A DNA stretch of 64,000 bases. Origin: Gemmatimonadota bacterium. GTDB taxonomy: Bacteria > Gemmatimonadota > Gemmatimonadetes > Gemmatimonadales > Gemmatimonadaceae. Both the position numbers and the translations under genes were made by a program. The stretch covers positions 1 to 64,000 of the forward strand of contig JAJTGR010000055.1 of NCBI GenBank assembly GCA_021299375.1, written 5' to 3'. This document shows positions 27,384 through 34,152 of the stretch, piece by piece (the first letter of the stretch is position 1; every line of letters begins with the position of its first letter). Under the pieces are notes generated by a model, which saw only the letters and a program-made list of their open reading frames with translations, did no database searches and was not told the origin of the DNA.

Positions 27384-28046
27384 CCACGCCAGGTCGCGCC
27401 ATGCGATGCCGGCATCCCAGTGGTTGGCGATGAACGTCGCCAGCGCCGAGGCAGCGCTGTGCCGGCTGGCGAGCGCGTCGCGCATGTTCACGCCAAGGTT
27501 GGGCGCCTCGAACTCGGCGGGCACATGAAAACCGTTGAGGAGATCGCGCTCGCGCCGCCCGAGGATGGGGGTGTCCACCGTGAGCACCAGCCCGGTGCAC
27601 CCTGCACGCTCGGCGCGCCGCACGAGGTCGGCCGTGATACCACGGTCGCGGTAGATGTACAACTGAAACCAGAGGAGCCCCGTGGTTGCTGCGCGCACAG
27701 CTTCGATGGTGCGGTTGGAGAGCGTGGACAGGATCATGCCGCAACCGCTGGCACACGTGGCTCGCGCCGTGGCCACTTCGCCCTCGGGGGTGGCCATCTG
27801 TTGAAAGGCCATCGGGGCGACGATCACCGGCCAATCCAGGGCGTGGCCAGCCACTTGCACGGACAGCGACCGGTCGGACACATCGCGAAGGACGCGGTAG
27901 CGCACCTGAATATCATCCCACGCGGTGCGCGAGGCACGGAGCAGGATCTCGTCGTTGGCGCCACCGGCGTAGTAGTCGTAGACCATGCGCGGCAGCCGTT
28001 CCGCCGCCGCGGCTTCGTAGGCCTGCAGATTGACCAGGGGCGTCAT
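26970..28046 (-). CDS. FMN-dependent alpha-hydroxy-acid oxidase/dehydrogenase (LldD/glycolate oxidase-like)
   Basis: A 358-aa TIM-barrel flavoprotein. MVYDYYAGGANDE opens the fold, VIVAPMAFQQM and LSTLSNRTIE bind FMN, LLWFQLYIYRD and LTVDTPILGRRERD follow, and the active-site block is IYVKGVVRGDDA with SNHGGRQLD (catalytic His), then VDGGIRRGTDVLKALAMGA. It oxidises a 2-hydroxy acid such as lactate, glycolate or mandelate; no permease or regulator nearby fixes the substrate. The start could be the GTG one codon upstream (28049). It lacks a transmembrane anchor. Confidence 0.93.
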   Translation of the reverse strand: MTPLVNLQAYEAAAAERLPRMVYDYYAGGANDEILLRASRTAWDDIQVRYRVLRDVSDRSLSVQVAGHALDWPVIVAPMAFQQMATPEGEVATARATCASGCGMILSTLSNRTIEAVRAATTGLLWFQLYIYRDRGITADLVRRAERAGCTGLVLTVDTPILGRRERDLLNGFHVPAEFEAPNLGVNMRDALASRHSAASALATFIANHWDAGIAWRDLAWLQSITTLPIYVKGVVRGDDARLALEHGARGVIVSNHGGRQLDTAVPTARALPEVADAMAGRGTLLVDGGIRRGTDVLKALAMGAHAVLLGRPLLWGLAVEGETGARRVLGLLRDEIDLAFALAGVRAPAEATRDLLA

Positions 28047-28447
28047 CACGGAACCCGTGTCCCGTGCGCAATGACCGTCGGGACGTCAGGTAACGTCCCG
28101 ACGGGTCGGAGTGGGTTGGCCTGCACTGCGCTGAGGCCTTTCGTCTTCCTCGTCGACCCGGTGCCGACCTGATCGGTGTGCCCCATGGCGGGGGCGGGCC
28201 TGACGGTGGCAGCGCCCATGGTCTCCGTCGGGGCACTGCCGGACGGTCGCCCCCACGTGCGCATCGCCTCGGGGGTGGCGTAGCCGCGCAACCTGGCCGG
28301 CACACCGGTGTCGGTGCCGCGGCACTGCCGGGCACCGCTCCGGCGCTGCTTCCGAGACGTGGTCTGCAATGTGGTCTGCCGTGTGGTCTGCAACGTGGTC
28401 TGCCATGCGTTGGCGCGAACCGGCACCGTGCGGAGGGAGGGAGTCAT
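28046..28447 (-). CDS. Doubtful ORF upstream of the hydroxy-acid oxidase
   Basis: 133 codons ending in a TGATG overlap with the oxidase start, which would allow translational coupling. The product is low-complexity and Thr/Arg-rich, with QTT-type repeats encoded by a 12-bp tandem repeat, no ribosome site and no family. The overlap may be coincidence; the region could simply be the oxidase promoter and leader. Confidence 0.2.
   Translation of the reverse strand: MTPSLRTVPVRANAWQTTLQTTRQTTLQTTSRKQRRSGARQCRGTDTGVPARLRGYATPEAMRTWGRPSGSAPTETMGAATVRPAPAMGHTDQVGTGSTRKTKGLSAVQANPLRPVGTLPDVPTVIAHGTRVP
28359..28406. repeat. Four tandem copies of a 12-bp unit
   Basis: GTGGTCTGCAAT, GTGGTCTGCCGT, GTGGTCTGCAAC and GTGGTCTGCCAT are contiguous; copies alternate between CAA and CCR endings. 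It lies between divergent genes, in the roughly 480-base gap between the oxidase and the small hypothetical gene, and could be a slippage-prone repeat or an array of binding sites. Confidence 0.7.
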
Positions 28448-28527
28448 CGGGATATCTTACGGTGCAACGAACCGCGCCGCGAAGGTGGCCATCGTCGCGC
28501 CTTGCTCACCGTCTGTCCGGTCTTCCC

Positions 28528-28893
28528 ATGCTCACGCTGTCCCGCCTTCGTGACCGGTTCGTCGAGGATTCCCGCCCGGGCGGGCCCGGGGCGGCGCCGG
28601 CACTGGCCCGCGCGCTCGAGCTGATTGGCTGGGGCTCCGTACGCGAGCCATCGCCAGCGGAGCTGGCCGACCATCTCCTCCTGCTGCTCGACGACTGCGT
28701 ACACGGTCACGGCGACGTGGCCGCCCTCGCACACGCCATCGCGCAGGCGCTGCGGGACACGGGGCCACTGCTCGACGGCGGGCTGCCGCCGGTGGACGCG
28801 TATGTGCCGGCAGCCGACGAACTGCTGCAGCGGTACATTGCCGACGAGGGGCGCCCGCGTCGGCCGCCTGCCTTCCTCCCCGATCTGTCCTGA
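28528..28893 (+). CDS. Hypothetical protein (121 aa)
   Basis: Starts MLTLSRLRDRFVEDSRPG and is mostly helical, with Leu-rich runs (ELADHLLLLLDDCVHGHGDVAALAHAIAQAL) and no signal peptide or transmembrane helix. No family is recognised. It lies 40 bases upstream of the M20 peptidase gene on the same strand and may be co-transcribed. Its composition is that of a normal protein rather than a shadow frame. Confidence 0.5.
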   Translation: MLTLSRLRDRFVEDSRPGGPGAAPALARALELIGWGSVREPSPAELADHLLLLLDDCVHGHGDVAALAHAIAQALRDTGPLLDGGLPPVDAYVPAADELLQRYIADEGRPRRPPAFLPDLS

Positions 28894-28933
28894 TCGCCAC
28901 CATCCGTTTCCGCTTCAGCTTGGGAGCTCCGTC

Positions 28934-30388
28934 ATGCGTCACGTCCGTCTCCTCGCGGCCCTCATGGCCGCGTCGCTCACTGGCGCCGGCACGGCGCTGG
29001 CAGCCCAGCCGGCCAGCGCGGTCTTCAAGGCGGGTCAGCTCACGCCGCACCAGCAGCTGGCGCGCGAGATCTACAAGGAGCTTGTCGAGATCAACACGGG
29101 TGTGGAGACGGGGAACATCACCACCGCCGCCCGCGCCATGGCGGCGCGCTTCAAGGCGGCGGGCGTCCCCGAGGCCGACATCTTCGTGGGCGGTCCGCAG
29201 CCTGCCAAGCACAACGTCGTGGCGCGCATCCGCGGCAAGGGCGGCGCCGGTACCCCGAAACCGCTGCTCCTGCTGGCGCACATCGATGTGGTCGAGGCGC
29301 TCAAGGCCGACTGGTCGCCCGACCTCGATCCGTTCGTGTTCACGGAAAAGGACGGCTACTACTACGGACGCGGCACCGCCGACGACAAGGCGATGGCGTC
29401 GATCTTCGTGGCCAACGTGTTCCGCATGAAGCAGGAAGGTTTTGTGCCCGATCGCGACATCATCATCGCGCTCACCGCGGACGAGGAAAGCGGTCCGTTC
29501 AACGGGGTGGACTGGCTGCTCAAGAACCATCGCGCGCTGGTCGATGCCGCGGTGGTGATCAATGAGGGGGGCGGCGGGACGTTGCGGAATGGCACGCCGC
29601 TGTTCAACGGCGTACAAGCCGCCGAGAAGATCACGACCAACATCACACTGCGCGTCACAAACGCCGGCGGGCATTCGTCAGTGCCGCGCCGTGACAACGC
29701 CATCACGTCCCTGGCCGACGCCCTGGCCAAGGTGGGGCGCCATCAGTTCACCGTGAAACTCAACGAGGTCACGCGGGCCTTCTTCACCGAGACGGCCAAG
29801 CTCGAGACGCCGGCGATGGGCAAGGCCATGGCTGCCCTCGTCGCCAACCCGGCCGACGTCGCGGCCATTGCCACCGTGACCGCCGATCCGCGCTACAACG
29901 CCATGCTGCGCACCACCTGCGTTGCCACGGAACTCAAGGGTGGCCACGCCACCAACGCCCTGCCGCAGCTTGCCGAGGCGAACGTGAACTGCCGCATTCT
30001 TCCCTCGGAGACGGCGACCGAGGTCCGGGACGCCCTGGCCGTGACCATCGGCGACACCACGGTGCAGGTGCTCATCCGCTCGCAGCGTCCATCCACGCCT
30101 GCCTCGGCGTTGCTCCCCGACGTGATGCAGCACGTCACGCGCATCACCGCCGAGCTGTGGGGAGCAATGCCGATCATTCCGACCATGAGCACCGGCGCCA
30201 CCGACTCGCGGTTCTTCCGCGCGCTCGGTGTACCGGCGTTCGGCGTGTCGGGATTGTTCAGCGACCCGACGGTGGATGCCCGCGCGCACGGCCGAGACGA
30301 ACGCATGGCGGTGAAGAGCTACTACGAGGGGCAGGAGTTCCTCTACCGGCTCACCAAGGCGCTGAGTACCACGCCGGTGCGGCAGTAG
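28934..30388 (+). CDS. Secreted M20/M28-clan metallopeptidase
   Basis: A 484-aa protein with signal peptide MRHVRLLAALMAASLTGAG and Ala-rich cleavage site (ALAAQP). Zinc-ligand motifs of the M20 family appear in order: LLLLAHIDVVEA with its His and Asp, YGRGTADDKAMAS with the bridging Asp, TADEESGPFNGVDW with the catalytic and liganding Glu pair, and the dimerisation part (TNAGGHSSVPRRDNAI). ATDSRFFRALGVPAFGVSG supplies the last part of the site. It cleaves small peptides or acyl amino acids in the periplasm. ATG chosen from the signal peptide. Confidence 0.9.
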   Translation: MRHVRLLAALMAASLTGAGTALAAQPASAVFKAGQLTPHQQLAREIYKELVEINTGVETGNITTAARAMAARFKAAGVPEADIFVGGPQPAKHNVVARIRGKGGAGTPKPLLLLAHIDVVEALKADWSPDLDPFVFTEKDGYYYGRGTADDKAMASIFVANVFRMKQEGFVPDRDIIIALTADEESGPFNGVDWLLKNHRALVDAAVVINEGGGGTLRNGTPLFNGVQAAEKITTNITLRVTNAGGHSSVPRRDNAITSLADALAKVGRHQFTVKLNEVTRAFFTETAKLETPAMGKAMAALVANPADVAAIATVTADPRYNAMLRTTCVATELKGGHATNALPQLAEANVNCRILPSETATEVRDALAVTIGDTTVQVLIRSQRPSTPASALLPDVMQHVTRITAELWGAMPIIPTMSTGATDSRFFRALGVPAFGVSGLFSDPTVDARAHGRDERMAVKSYYEGQEFLYRLTKALSTTPVRQ

Positions 30389-30409
30389 CACGACCTCGGA
30401 CGGCCGCGG

Positions 30410-30841
30410 TTACTGCAGGGCGTCGAGCGCCTCGCGCGTGATGACGGGGATGGGCGTGGGCCGCCGTGTCTGCCGATCGACGTACACGTGCACGAAATGC
30501 CCGCTGGCGCTGGCCTCCACGTCCTCGTTGCGGAACACGCCGAGCTCATAGCGAACGCTGGACGTTCCGAGGCGTCCGACGCGCAAGCCGACGGTGACCC
30601 GATCGGGGAACGCGATCGGGGCGTGGTAGCAGCACCCGGTTTCCACCACCAGCGCGATGACGTCGCTTGTGGTGATGGCGAGCAGCCCCTGGTCGATGAG
30701 CCAGCGGTTGACCGCCGTGTCGAAGAAGCTGTAGTAGACCACGTTGTTGACGTGCCCGTACGCGTCGTTATCCATCCAGCGGGTGTCGAATGACTGGAGG
30801 TGACGGAACTGCGCGCGGGTTGCTCGGTCGGCAGGCGGCAT
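30410..30841 (-). CDS. Acyl-CoA thioesterase, hotdog fold (YbgC/4HBT-like)
   Basis: A 143-aa hotdog-fold enzyme. The active-site helix region is RWMDNDAYGHVNNVVYYSFFD, with the conserved Asp and the HVNN motif, and the beta-strands GLRVGRLGTSSVRYELGVF and SASGHFVHVYVD follow. It hydrolyses short- or medium-chain acyl-CoA; the precise substrate is not apparent. It ends 22 bases from the M20 gene (convergent) and begins next to the end of the NqrB/RnfD-like gene, with only nine bases between, so it may be the last gene of that operon. Confidence 0.88.
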   Translation of the reverse strand: MPPADRATRAQFRHLQSFDTRWMDNDAYGHVNNVVYYSFFDTAVNRWLIDQGLLAITTSDVIALVVETGCCYHAPIAFPDRVTVGLRVGRLGTSSVRYELGVFRNEDVEASASGHFVHVYVDRQTRRPTPIPVITREALDALQ

Positions 30842-30850
30842 CGGGAAATG

Positions 30851-31672
30851 TTACCGCGCAGGCGCTCTGCGTGCGCGCACTCGGCGCCACTTGCGCCCTC
30901 CCTCCCAGAGATTGGCGACGAGCAGCCCGCCGAGCAGGAAGTACACGGCGCCCACGCTCAGGTACAGCAGGAACCCGGCAAGGGCCGCGATGGCGCCGTA
31001 GTGCAGTTGCTCACGCGGGTGCGGCGGGGAGGTCGGTGGGTCGGTGGCCATGAAGCCGGCGAAGAACAGTGCCATGTGCACGTCCGGCGCCCGGTACAGC
31101 TCGGCCACTCGAGCGGGGTCACCGAGGTAGGCGGCCACCGTGGCCAGCGTGAAGTGCACACCGAGGAAGGCGAGTGCCAGGGTCAGCTTGTTCAGGCGCC
31201 ACGTCATGAAGGCCGCGGTGACCAGCACGAGTGCGATCCAGGCGGTGGGCAACTCCGGCAGGGCGCCCCACCAGTTCTGGCCCGTGTCGAAAGCGAAGTA
31301 GCTGGCGACCAACCCGGCAGCGGCCGGATTGAGCACGTTCGCACGCTTCACGCGGAGCAGGTGCTTGGCCACGATGCCGAGCGCGCCCGTCGCGGCGGCC
31401 ACGCGCCAGCCCACGTAGGGACTGAGGACCAGTCCGACAAGCCAACCGGTCAGCAGGGCACCATCCGGGAGGCTCCAGCTGCCGTCGCGCCAGCGCAGCA
31501 ACGGGAGGTCGAGCAGCATGGCGACGAGGATGGCGGCGGCAAGCGGCGGCAGCACGAGGGCCCACCCGGCGACGTGCGCGGATGGTAGCGTGAGCAGCAG
31601 CAGGATGCCGGCGAACAGTCCCTTGGGCGAGCGTACCCAGCGCCGCAGGTGGGCGGCGTCAGGGCGAAACAT
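30851..31672 (-). CDS. NqrB/RnfD-like membrane electron-transport protein
   Basis: A 273-aa protein with about eight hydrophobic segments of the NqrB/RnfD type. LPDGALLTGWLVGLVLSPYVG and RANVLNPAAAGLVASYF match conserved loops, and FAGFMATDPPTSPP is the family's conserved region. The SGAT flavinylation motif of canonical NqrB and RnfD is not present, so it may hold non-covalent flavin or none. It overlaps apbE by 14 bases and lies two genes after the FMN-binding protein, so all three should work together in moving electrons across the membrane. No other Nqr or Rnf subunits are present. Confidence 0.82.
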   Translation of the reverse strand: MFRPDAAHLRRWVRSPKGLFAGILLLLTLPSAHVAGWALVLPPLAAAILVAMLLDLPLLRWRDGSWSLPDGALLTGWLVGLVLSPYVGWRVAAATGALGIVAKHLLRVKRANVLNPAAAGLVASYFAFDTGQNWWGALPELPTAWIALVLVTAAFMTWRLNKLTLALAFLGVHFTLATVAAYLGDPARVAELYRAPDVHMALFFAGFMATDPPTSPPHPREQLHYGAIAALAGFLLYLSVGAVYFLLGGLLVANLWEGGRKWRRVRARRAPAR

Positions 31673-32663
31673 GTGGTGCCACCTGGTAGGGCAGGAGCGC
31701 AGCGTCGTCCGTGATCCACTCCCACGTGCCATGTGACGAGCAGGCGGTGGTGTGCCGCGCGCCCGCGGCGTCGATGCAGAGCCCTTGGGCGTGCTCCCGG
31801 TCCAGCAGGGCCAGGCCCGCCCCGGGGCCAAGGACAAATGCCGCGGTGGCCAGCGCATCGGCCAATGCGGTCAGAGGGGCGAGGACAGTCACACTTGCCG
31901 CCGATTGCGCCGATCGACCGGTGCGCGGATCGAGCAGATGATGGCCACCGTCGGCGCGGCGCCGCTGGTCGGTACCGCTGGTGCAGACCGCGACGTTCGA
32001 CACGGTCACCCGTGCAGCCAGGCATCCCGTGTTCAGGGGGTCACGAATGCCGATGCGCCAGGGGCTGCCCAGGGGGCTCTGGCCGCGGGCATACAGATCG
32101 CCGCCCGCATTGATCGTGAGGTGTGGGAGATCGGCGAGGTCCCGTGCGGCCAGGTCAATGGCGAAGCCCTTGGCGATACCGCCCAGATCGAGCGTGAGTG
32201 GGCACCTGAAAGCAACCGCGCGACGGTCGGGGTCGAGCACGAGGTCGCGCCACGTCCCGCCGTCTCGGGCTTCCGCAGCCCCAGGCGGCAGTCGTTCACC
32301 GGTGCGCCAGTGTCGGTCAAAGCCATGCGCCTGCAGCGCGGCACCGAGCGTGGGGTCGAAGGCCCCGTCGGTGGCCGCCGCGACCGCAATCGCCAGCTGC
32401 AGCAACTCGAAGAGCAGGGGACGTACCGGAATGAACGACGGCCAGGCCGAGGCGGTACGCGAGAGCCGCGCGAGCTCACTCGCAGGATCGAACCGGGAAC
32501 AGGTGGCCTCGACTTCATCGAACCAACGAAAGGCGTGTCGCGCGCGGGACAACAGCGCGGCGTCGCTGACGGACGACGCCGTGGCCTCGGCAATCTGGAT
32601 GGATACGGCCGTATCCATGGCCGCCGCGACGTGCTCGACGAATCGCAGGGGGGGGCGCGTCAC
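31659..32663 (-). CDS. apbE: FAD:protein FMN transferase (ApbE)
   Basis: A 334-aa flavin transferase. AMDTAVSIQIAEATA opens the fold, TDGAFDPTLGAAL and LDLGGIAKGFAIDLAARDLADL carry the FAD-binding region, INAGGDLYARG and VSNVAVCTSGTDQRR follow, and the metal-site loop is HHLLDPRTGRSAQSAASVTVLAPLTALADALATA. It attaches FMN covalently to a Thr in target proteins outside the cytoplasm. Its target is very probably the adjacent FMN-binding protein. There is no lipoprotein signal at this GTG start, which overlaps the upstream stop as GTGA; export or a different start may need checking. Confidence 0.93.
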   Translation of the reverse strand: MTRPPLRFVEHVAAAMDTAVSIQIAEATASSVSDAALLSRARHAFRWFDEVEATCSRFDPASELARLSRTASAWPSFIPVRPLLFELLQLAIAVAAATDGAFDPTLGAALQAHGFDRHWRTGERLPPGAAEARDGGTWRDLVLDPDRRAVAFRCPLTLDLGGIAKGFAIDLAARDLADLPHLTINAGGDLYARGQSPLGSPWRIGIRDPLNTGCLAARVTVSNVAVCTSGTDQRRRADGGHHLLDPRTGRSAQSAASVTVLAPLTALADALATAAFVLGPGAGLALLDREHAQGLCIDAAGARHTTACSSHGTWEWITDDAALLPYQVAPHVSP

Positions 32664-33472
32664 TTCGCCTTCTTCAGGGCTTCGACCGCGGCATAGTAGA
32701 AGGCGTTGGCGCTCTCGGTCGCGCCGGAGACGTTGTCGACCTCGGCGCTCTGCCGGGCCACCACTTGGCCCTGCAAGTGGGCGATCCACGAGCACGAGTA
32801 GCGCGTGAGGCACTGGCTGATGGCCGCCGCGGTGATACGCCCTTTCTCGACGAGCACCGTCGCCTCGATGTCGCCGTGCCGCGAGGTGCCCCAGCCAGAC
32901 CATGTGCCGTCACGCCATCCGGCGGGTGCCGCCGTGGCTTGGGCTTTCGCCGCCGCGCCGGCGGCGGCCGTGTCGGACGGGGGCAGCGCGGTCGGCGGGC
33001 TGGCGAGTGCGACGGGTGTGGTGGGGGGCGCCGCCGATGCGGCGGCGGCCGGGGCTGGCGTCAGGACTGGTGCGCTGACCGTTGGCGGCGTCGTGGCGAC
33101 CGGTGGTGAGGTTGCGTCGGTGGCGGCAGGTCGCTCGGCGGCGCGAACGGACGGACGCTCCGTCGACACGGGTGTGACGCCAGTGGCCGCACGAGGCGTG
33201 GGTGGAGTGGCGGTGGAGTCCACCGCGCGGGGCGGCGGCGTGGTTTCCTTGGCCGCTCCGTCGGGCAGCGCCCCGGCCCGCCGACCACGCGGGACGTTTC
33301 GCGCGGCCGCGGCGTCGACGACCGCCCTGGTGCGCACGAACCCCGCCGTGTACGCGGCGAGCACGGCCGCCGCGCCAAGCGTGACGAGGCCCGGCAGCCG
33401 CCGAGCAGGGACGCTGGGCGCGGGCGTTGGACGATCAGAGGCGTCTGGCGGCGTCGGAGCCGATGGCGACAC
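32660..33472 (-). CDS. FMN-binding-domain protein with flavinylation site, membrane-anchored
   Basis: About 270 aa from a GTG start. An N-terminal transmembrane helix (LVTLGAAAVLAAYTAGFV) is followed by a 110-residue Pro/Ala/Thr linker and a C-terminal FMN-binding domain. The flavinylation motif is EVDNVSGATESA (T252 as the likely FMN attachment site), and ISQCLTRYSCSWI provides two Cys five apart (CLTRYSC). The helix would tether a periplasmic flavin domain that swings on the long linker. Its stop overlaps apbE, which should flavinylate it. The frame is open far upstream, but that part reads as noise. Confidence 0.85.
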   Translation of the reverse strand: MSPSAPTPPDASDRPTPAPSVPARRLPGLVTLGAAAVLAAYTAGFVRTRAVVDAAAARNVPRGRRAGALPDGAAKETTPPPRAVDSTATPPTPRAATGVTPVSTERPSVRAAERPAATDATSPPVATTPPTVSAPVLTPAPAAAASAAPPTTPVALASPPTALPPSDTAAAGAAAKAQATAAPAGWRDGTWSGWGTSRHGDIEATVLVEKGRITAAAISQCLTRYSCSWIAHLQGQVVARQSAEVDNVSGATESANAFYYAAVEALKKAK

Positions 33473-34152
33473 GAACCGGGAACAGTGAGGGGACGAGTAC
33501 GGAGGCGGGCGTCGGTGCCGAACGGCCGCCGCGAATATGACGGGCGGCCGCCCCGTCCCGTTGAGGTCGGCCGAACTGGCCGGACAGCTGGGCCGCCGTG
33601 CCCGTCGGCGCCGTCGCCGAACAGGACTCACGCGGGTGAGGCCGTCGGAACCTGGCCGCCCCACGGCGTTGCCGCCTTCTTCGGCGCTTCCGCGTTTGGC
33701 GTGGGTTGGTCTGGCCACATCGCGGTCCCCTGGATATCAGGCCAGGCGGGCGCAACGAGGCGGGCGCCGTGATGCGGGCGCCGTGATGCGGGCGCCGCCT
33801 TCGGCGTCGCGATCAACAACGGGAGCACGGCAGGATCGCCCTGCGCAGCAGGCCACCCATGCGCGCTCCGCGGGTGGCGCACCCGGGGTGATCCGGTGGA
33901 GGGCCTCCCGTCGTGGATCGCCCCCCGCCGGGGGGCAGGACGCCATCGCGCCGGGCACGCACCACCGGGCGCGATTCGCACCGCGCGTGATGCCAGGGTG
34001 GCGCCTGACGCTCCCGACCGCCGGCGGGCGCGCGATTCCGGCCGCCGCCCAACTGTACGCCACCCCACGCGAAACCCCGAAGAGCCCCTCTTTCTACCTG
34101 ACGCCCTTCGCCCTGATGCCTTGGGGGGAACGGCAGCCTGCCTCGGCGAGCC
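33473..34152. other. 680-base gap with no supported gene
   Basis: Open frames on both strands are Arg/Pro/Ala-rich without motifs. A GC-rich 14-bp unit (GCGGGCGCCGTGAT) is repeated in tandem about 2.7 times at 33760-33797. The region should contain the promoter of the flavinylation operon near its left end and the terminator of the DUF5916 gene near its right end; neither is clear. Confidence 0.5.

Noticed and set aside
28359-28406. CRISPR array
   Set aside because: The 12-bp units are contiguous with no spacers and no cas genes are nearby; it is a simple tandem repeat.
30851-33472. Complete Rnf or Nqr complex
   Set aside because: Only an RnfD/NqrB-like subunit, an FMN-binding protein and ApbE occur; other subunits are absent.
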